A stretch of DNA of 64,000 nucleotides from assembly GCF_900143005.1 (NCBI RefSeq), contig NZ_FRCS01000002.1, positions 496,001 through 560,000 of the forward strand, written 5' to 3'. The translations under genes and the position numbers were made by a program. Source of the stretch: Cryptosporangium aurantiacum (GTDB lineage Bacteria; Actinomycetota; Actinomycetes; Mycobacteriales; Cryptosporangiaceae). The notes below the pieces were generated by a model, which saw only the letters and a list, made by a program, of their open reading frames with translations, did no database searches and was not told where the DNA came from. This document shows positions 60,335 through 64,000 of this stretch, one piece after another; positions within the stretch are counted from its first letter, which is position 1; every line of letters starts with the position of its first letter.

Positions 60335-61212
60335 GCCGGTTCCAGCCCGAGGCTGTCGAGCAGGTAGTTCTCGCCGGCGCGGGCGAACGAGTCCACGATC
60401 GGGCCGAAGTACCAGGAGGGGTCGAGGCGGCGCTCGAACTCGATCGTCAGGCGCACGTCGGTCCCGCCGCCCGGCGCGGACGACCAGCTCAGCCGGGCGG
60501 TACGCCAAATCAGCGAGTGGTTGGTCATCGAGGTGTCGGAGACCCGGCGGAAGTCGATCCGGCGTCCGTCGCGGTAGGGCTCGTTGGCGACGACCTCGGT
60601 GACGATCGCTCCGCCGTGCTGACCGATGTGCCACTGCCCGCCGACGTCCACTCCGCGCCCGGCCGCGTGATCGGGGGTCGGGTAGCCGAGGCGGAGCAGC
60701 AGCGGGCGGACCGAGCCGAAGCGCGGCCCGGCCGCTACCGCGGCCTGGACCTCGGCCGGGGTCAGCGCGGTCTGCCTGGTGACGGTGACCGCCTGCACCG
60801 GCGAAATACGCAGGGTGGGGACGACGCCCTCGATCGCGACGAGGGCCAGCAGCGGAAGTACGAGCGCGACGCCGACCCCGCGGTCGAACAGCTGCACGAG
60901 GCCCGCGACGCCGTGCGCGATCGCGTACACCAGCGGCGCGGCCATCAGCAGGCAGATCGCACCCTCCTGGAGCAGCGCGGCGAAGAGCAGCACGAAGATC
61001 GTCACCGAGACGAAGACCGTGCCGTGCAGGCTGTGGGGGGCGGGCGAGAGCGCGAGCAGGAGCGCGAGCCCGGCCGGGAGCCCGACAAAGAGCAGCGCGC
61101 TGTCCTCGCGGCCAGTGGCCACCGTCAGGGCGAACCCCAGCACCGCGAAGATCCCGACGACCACCGTCCACCCGACCCGCCACCACAGCCCCCGGCGCCG
61201 CCGCACGTCCAT
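60331..61212 (-). CDS. Membrane protein with C-terminal SRPBCC-like domain
   Basis: 293 residues from ATG at 61212. Four to five hydrophobic helices (about 10-120 and 112-130) are followed by an extracytoplasmic or cytoplasmic domain of about 160 residues with START/SRPBCC features: VTVTRQTALTPAEVQAAVAA, then WHIGQHGGAIVTEVV, and SWSSAPGGGTDVRLTIEF. Such domains bind hydrophobic ligands. It is the first gene of the TetR-controlled operon, and its promoter carries two TTGAGC-N4-GCTCAA sites. Together with the methyltransferase next door, lipid handling is a fair guess. Confidence 0.78.
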   Translation of the reverse strand: MDVRRRRGLWWRVGWTVVVGIFAVLGFALTVATGREDSALLFVGLPAGLALLLALSPAPHSLHGTVFVSVTIFVLLFAALLQEGAICLLMAAPLVYAIAHGVAGLVQLFDRGVGVALVLPLLALVAIEGVVPTLRISPVQAVTVTRQTALTPAEVQAAVAAGPRFGSVRPLLLRLGYPTPDHAAGRGVDVGGQWHIGQHGGAIVTEVVANEPYRDGRRIDFRRVSDTSMTNHSLIWRTARLSWSSAPGGGTDVRLTIEFERRLDPSWYFGPIVDSFARAGENYLLDSLGLEPA

Positions 61213-61224
61213 GCCCGCCTCCTT

Positions 61225-61240
61225 TTGAGCATCCGCTCAA
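61225..61240. promoter_or_regulatory. TetR operator candidate 1, TTGAGCATCCGCTCAA
   Basis: Perfect 6-nt arms with ATCC between, 13 nt upstream of the start codon of the 60331-61212 gene. Same arms as operator 2. Confidence 0.75.
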
Positions 61241-61259
61241 CCAGGAGCATAGACAGCCT

Positions 61260-61275
61260 TTGAGCGATCGCTCAA
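61260..61275. promoter_or_regulatory. TetR operator candidate 2, TTGAGCGATCGCTCAA
   Basis: Perfect 16-bp palindrome, centre 35 bp from operator 1. Two identical arm sets upstream of an operon that ends with a tetR gene strongly suggest autoregulation. Confidence 0.8.
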
Positions 61276-61290
61276 GACGCCGCGCGGAGA

Positions 61291-61318
61291 AAAGCCCCGC
61301 CCAGAGGAGCGGGGCTTT
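61291..61318 (-). terminator. Terminator of the nadB-nadC-coaX operon
   Basis: Perfect 10-nt arms AAAGCCCCGC and GCGGGGCTTT with an 8-nt loop; on the minus strand the stem is followed by CTTTTCT. It starts 5 nt past the coaX stop. Confidence 0.85.
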
Positions 61319-61322
61319 CGAG

Positions 61323-62081
61323 CTACGAGTTCTTCTCGTAGGCCAGTCTCAGGCCGATCAGGGTCAGGTTCGGCTCGTGCTGGGTGATTTCCCGGGACTC
61401 ACCGATCACCAGCGGCGCGAGCCCGCCGGTCGCCACCACCGCGGTCACACCGCCGAGCTCCTCGACCATCCGCCGCGCGATCCCGTCCACCTGGCCGGCG
61501 AACCCGTAGATGATCCCGGACTGCAGCGCCTCGACCGTGTTCTTCCCGATCACCGACCGGGGCCGCACCAGCTCGACCTTCCGCAGCTGCGCGGCCCGCG
61601 CGGCCAGCGCGTCCACCGAGATGTCGATGCCCGGCGCCAGCGCGCCGCCCATGAACGCCCCGTCGGGGCCGACGACGTCGAAGTTCGTCGACGTCCCGAA
61701 GTCGACGACGACGGCAGGGCCCCCGTAGAGGTGGTACGTCGCCAGCGTGTTCATGATCCGGTCCGACCCGACCTCTTTCGGGTTGTCCATCACGATCGAC
61801 ACGCCGGTCCGGACGCCCGGCTCGATGATCATCGTCGGGATGTCGCCGTAGTACCGGTCGAGCATCGACCGCAGCTCGCGCAGCGTCGCCGGCACGGTCG
61901 AGCACGCCGAGACGCCGGTGATCTGCACGGCCTCGCTCTCCAGCAGGCCTCGGAACAGCAGCGCCAGCTCGTCCGCGGTCATCCGGCTGTCGGTCCGCAC
62001 CCGCCACGAGTGCACGAGCTTGTCCCCGTCGAACGTGGCGAGAACGATGTTCGTGTTACCGACGTCGATGGTCAGCAGCAC
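61323..62081 (-). CDS. coaX: Type III pantothenate kinase
   Basis: 252 residues from GTG (VLLTIDVGNTNIVLATF) with GGAAGG upstream. ASKHA-type fold: phosphate loop DVGNTN (6-11), central DFGTSTNFDVV and GGALAPGIDISVDAL, and the late ATGGLAPLV motif. It phosphorylates pantothenate in CoA synthesis and is insensitive to CoA feedback. The start lies 2 nt after the nadC stop. It is the last gene of nadB-nadC-coaX. Confidence 0.96.
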   Translation of the reverse strand: MLLTIDVGNTNIVLATFDGDKLVHSWRVRTDSRMTADELALLFRGLLESEAVQITGVSACSTVPATLRELRSMLDRYYGDIPTMIIEPGVRTGVSIVMDNPKEVGSDRIMNTLATYHLYGGPAVVVDFGTSTNFDVVGPDGAFMGGALAPGIDISVDALAARAAQLRKVELVRPRSVIGKNTVEALQSGIIYGFAGQVDGIARRMVEELGGVTAVVATGGLAPLVIGESREITQHEPNLTLIGLRLAYEKNS

Positions 62082-62083
62082 CG

Positions 62084-62971
62084 CTAGGCACCTTCCGGAC
62101 GGGGACGTAGATCGAGGGCGATGTCGAGGATCGGGGACGAGTGGGTGAGCCCACCGACCGAGAGGTAGTCGACGCCGGTCTCGGCGTACTCCCGGGCCCG
62201 GTCGAGGGTCAGGCCGCCGGTCGCCTCGAGTTCGACCTTGCCGCCGACCGCGGCCACGACCTCGCGCAGCTGCGCCGGCGGCATGTTGTCGAGGAGCAGG
62301 AACGTCGCACCGGCGTCGACGGCTTCGATCGCCTCGGCGACGGTGTCGACCTCGACCTGCACGAGCACGTCCGGGAACGCCGCCCGGACGGCGTCGAAGG
62401 CCGCGGTGATCGAACCCGCCGCGAACTTGTGGTTGTCCTTGATCATCGCGACGTCGTAGAGGCCCATCCGCTTGTTGGTGCCCCCACCGGCCCGGACGGC
62501 GTACTTCTCCAGCGGACGCAGCAGCGGCGTCGTCTTGCGGGTGTCGAGCACCTGCGCGCCCGTCCCCTCGATCGCCTCCGCCCACCGGCGGGTATGGGTC
62601 GCGATGCCGCTGGCCCGGGAGAGCAGGTTCAGCGCGGTGCGCTCGGCGGTGAGCAGCGCCCGCGTCGGCCCGGTGACCGTCGCGACCACGTCGCCGCGCT
62701 CCACCGCGCTGCCGTCGGCGACGTGGGCCTCGAAGGAAGCGGCTCCGGCCGTCTCGAACACCGCCAGGGCCACCGGCAGCCCGGCGACCACACCGGACTC
62801 CCGCGCCACCACGTCCACGATGTCGACCTGTTCGGCCGGGATCGTGGCCACGCTCGTCACGTCGACGCCGTCCGGGCCGCCCAGGTCCTCGGCCAACGAG
62901 CGGGCCACCAGGTCGCGCACCCAGGCGGGGTCGAGACCGGCCTCCTGGAACTTCTCGTCCAGCGAACTCAT
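62084..62971 (-). CDS. nadC: Quinolinate phosphoribosyltransferase (nicotinate-nucleotide pyrophosphorylase)
   Basis: 295 residues from ATG (MSSLDEKFQEAGLD) that overlaps the nadB stop (ATGA). The type II PRTase motifs are TALNLLSRASGIATHTRRW, DTRKTTPLLRPLEKYAVRAG and GLYDVAMIKDNH, with ATGGLTLDRAREYAETGVD near the end. It converts quinolinate and PRPP to nicotinate mononucleotide and CO2 in de novo NAD synthesis. Confidence 0.96.
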   Translation of the reverse strand: MSSLDEKFQEAGLDPAWVRDLVARSLAEDLGGPDGVDVTSVATIPAEQVDIVDVVARESGVVAGLPVALAVFETAGAASFEAHVADGSAVERGDVVATVTGPTRALLTAERTALNLLSRASGIATHTRRWAEAIEGTGAQVLDTRKTTPLLRPLEKYAVRAGGGTNKRMGLYDVAMIKDNHKFAAGSITAAFDAVRAAFPDVLVQVEVDTVAEAIEAVDAGATFLLLDNMPPAQLREVVAAVGGKVELEATGGLTLDRAREYAETGVDYLSVGGLTHSSPILDIALDLRPRPEGA

Positions 62972-64000
62972 GTCATCGCCTCGTACGTCTCGGTCAGCGC
63001 GCCGTCGGGCGCGATCGCGGCCAGCAGGTGCCCTCGCCACGCGTCGACGGCGTCGGGGAAGTCTTCGCGCCAGTGGCAGCCGCGGGTCTCTTCGCGGGCC
63101 AGCGCGGCGCCGACCAGCGCGGTCGCGACCGTGTGGAGGTTCGTGACCTCCCAGTTCACCGGGCGTGGGTCCATCGAGCGCTTGCCGCCGAGCTGGGTGA
63201 GGGTTTCCATGGTGGACCGGAGCGAGTCAGCGGAGCGCAGTACCCCCGCGCCCCGGACCATCGCGTGCTGCAGGTCTTCCCGCACGGTGGACGACACCAC
63301 GAAGTGTTCGAGCCCGCTGCCCTCGACGTCGACCGGCTCGGCCTGGGGCGGCAGGTCCTTCGCGAGGTCGGCGCCGATCCGCCCGGCGAACACCAACCCC
63401 TCCAGCAGCGAGTTCGAGGCCAGCCGGTTCGCGCCGTGCACGCCGGTGCACGCCACCTCGCCGCAGGCGTATAGACCGGGGACGCTGGTTCGCCCGCGCA
63501 GGTCGGTGCGGACACCGCCGGACGCGTAGTGCGCGGCGGGCGCCACCGGCACCAGGTCGGTGACCGGATCGATGCCGGACTGGCGGGCCCGCGCCAGGAT
63601 CGACGGGAATCGGTGCTCGAGGAAGTCAGCACCGAGGTGGCGGGCGTCCAGCCAGACGTGCTCGACGCCCTCGGCGAGCATCTCCCTGGTGATGTTCTTC
63701 GCGACGACGTCCCGGGGCGCGAGCTCGGCCAGCTCGTGCCGCCCGACCATGAACCGTTCGCCGGCGCCGTTGCGGAGGTAGGCGCCCTCACCGCGCATCG
63801 CCTCGCTCACCAGCGGTTGCTGGCCAGCCGGGGCGTTCGCCCCCAGGTACAGCGCCGTCGGGTGGAACTGGACGAACTCCAGGTCGGTGACGACGGCTCC
63901 GGCGCGCAGCGCGAGCGCGACCCCGTCGCCGGTGGAGACGGCCGGGTTCGTGGTGGACGCGAAGACCTGTCCGAGCCCGCCGGTCGCGAGCACGACGGCC
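62968..64000 (-). CDS. nadB: L-aspartate oxidase, N-terminal part beyond the window
   Basis: About 344 residues of the C-terminal two thirds are visible; the start lies beyond the right edge. It reads in with VVLATGGLGQVFASTTNPAV, then VQFHPTALYLGANAPAGQQP, the substrate-site arginines in ELAPRDVVAKNI, and the FAD-binding YASGGVRTDLRGRT and YACGEVACTGVHGANRLASN. The helical succinate dehydrogenase-type C-terminal domain ends with GALTETYEAMT. It oxidises aspartate to iminoaspartate, the first step of NAD synthesis; nadA would be expected just upstream. Confidence 0.95.
   Translation of the reverse strand, partial: AVVLATGGLGQVFASTTNPAVSTGDGVALALRAGAVVTDLEFVQFHPTALYLGANAPAGQQPLVSEAMRGEGAYLRNGAGERFMVGRHELAELAPRDVVAKNITREMLAEGVEHVWLDARHLGADFLEHRFPSILARARQSGIDPVTDLVPVAPAAHYASGGVRTDLRGRTSVPGLYACGEVACTGVHGANRLASNSLLEGLVFAGRIGADLAKDLPPQAEPVDVEGSGLEHFVVSSTVREDLQHAMVRGAGVLRSADSLRSTMETLTQLGGKRSMDPRPVNWEVTNLHTVATALVGAALAREETRGCHWREDFPDAVDAWRGHLLAAIAPDGALTETYEAMT

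Noticed and set aside
1-64000. tRNA, rRNA, insertion sequences, attachment sites
   Set aside because: No CCA-ended cloverleaf, rRNA signature, transposase, integrase or flanking direct repeat was recognised on reading; a tRNAscan or ISfinder search would be needed to exclude them firmly.

Overview
The window is high-GC DNA (about 70 % by eye, with strong GC3 bias) that reads as the chromosome of a filamentous or soil actinomycete. The right half carries the conserved block carD-ispD-ispF / lipoprotein-radA-disA / membrane protein / mutY / clpC-lsr2-lysS / coaX-nadC-nadB. Its order closely follows the Mycobacterium lpqE-carD-radA-disA-mutY-clpC1-lsr2-lysS-coaX region, so the host is an Actinomycete. 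A Cryptosporangium- or Frankia-like lineage is a guess only; nothing here fixes the genus.

Left part (1-6.6 kb, minus strand): a nitrilase-family amidohydrolase (cut by the window edge), coxG, and a CoxM-CoxS-CoxL molybdenum hydroxylase of the form II type (PYRGAGR active-site loop), behind an NCS2 xanthine/uracil-type permease. At 20.0-25.4 kb a PucR regulator is divergent from a DUF2877-FdrA-DUF1116 operon, the three subunits of oxamate carbamoyltransferase (AllH-AllF-AllG). Together these look like purine/allantoin-type nitrogen scavenging.

Between the two halves (6.9-19.8 kb) sits different material: a DMT exporter and an OsmC protein, then an island at 8.4-19.8 kb. The island has (i) a four-gene minus-strand operon SIR2-like NADase / nSTAND NTPase-TPR / nSTAND NTPase-TPR / membrane PLD-like protein, joined by 4-nt overlaps, and (ii) an FxSxx-COOH peptide system: precursor FxsA ending in FTSSL, radical SAM/SPASM maturase FxsB, an HExxH peptide hydroxylase-like protein, and a convergent NB-ARC/TPR protein (FxsT). 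A RiPP maturation system beside a SIR2-STAND conflict module is the most interesting feature of the window.

Middle (25.9-43.4 kb): an RDD membrane protein with collagen-like repeats, a HisC-type aminotransferase, an M20 peptidase/deacylase, one giant fused ABC exporter with one degenerate ATP site, an AraC regulator divergent from a rhamnoside-uptake operon (two permeases, GH78 alpha-L-rhamnosidase, lipoprotein binding protein), a small unknown protein, a GH1 beta-glucosidase and a TPR-AAA ATPase.

Right (43.6-64.0 kb): the conserved housekeeping block for isoprenoid precursors (ispD, ispF), RNA polymerase/stress control (carD), DNA repair and c-di-AMP (radA, disA, mutY), proteolysis (clpC), nucleoid protein (lsr2), lysyl-tRNA synthetase, NAD synthesis (nadB, nadC) and CoA synthesis (coaX). 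A three-gene TetR-controlled operon (SRPBCC membrane protein, methyltransferase-DCC fusion, TetR) with two palindromic operators is inserted between lysS and coaX. Several convergent gene pairs are separated by strong palindromes that probably act as two-way terminators. I saw no tRNA, rRNA, CRISPR array or insertion sequence.
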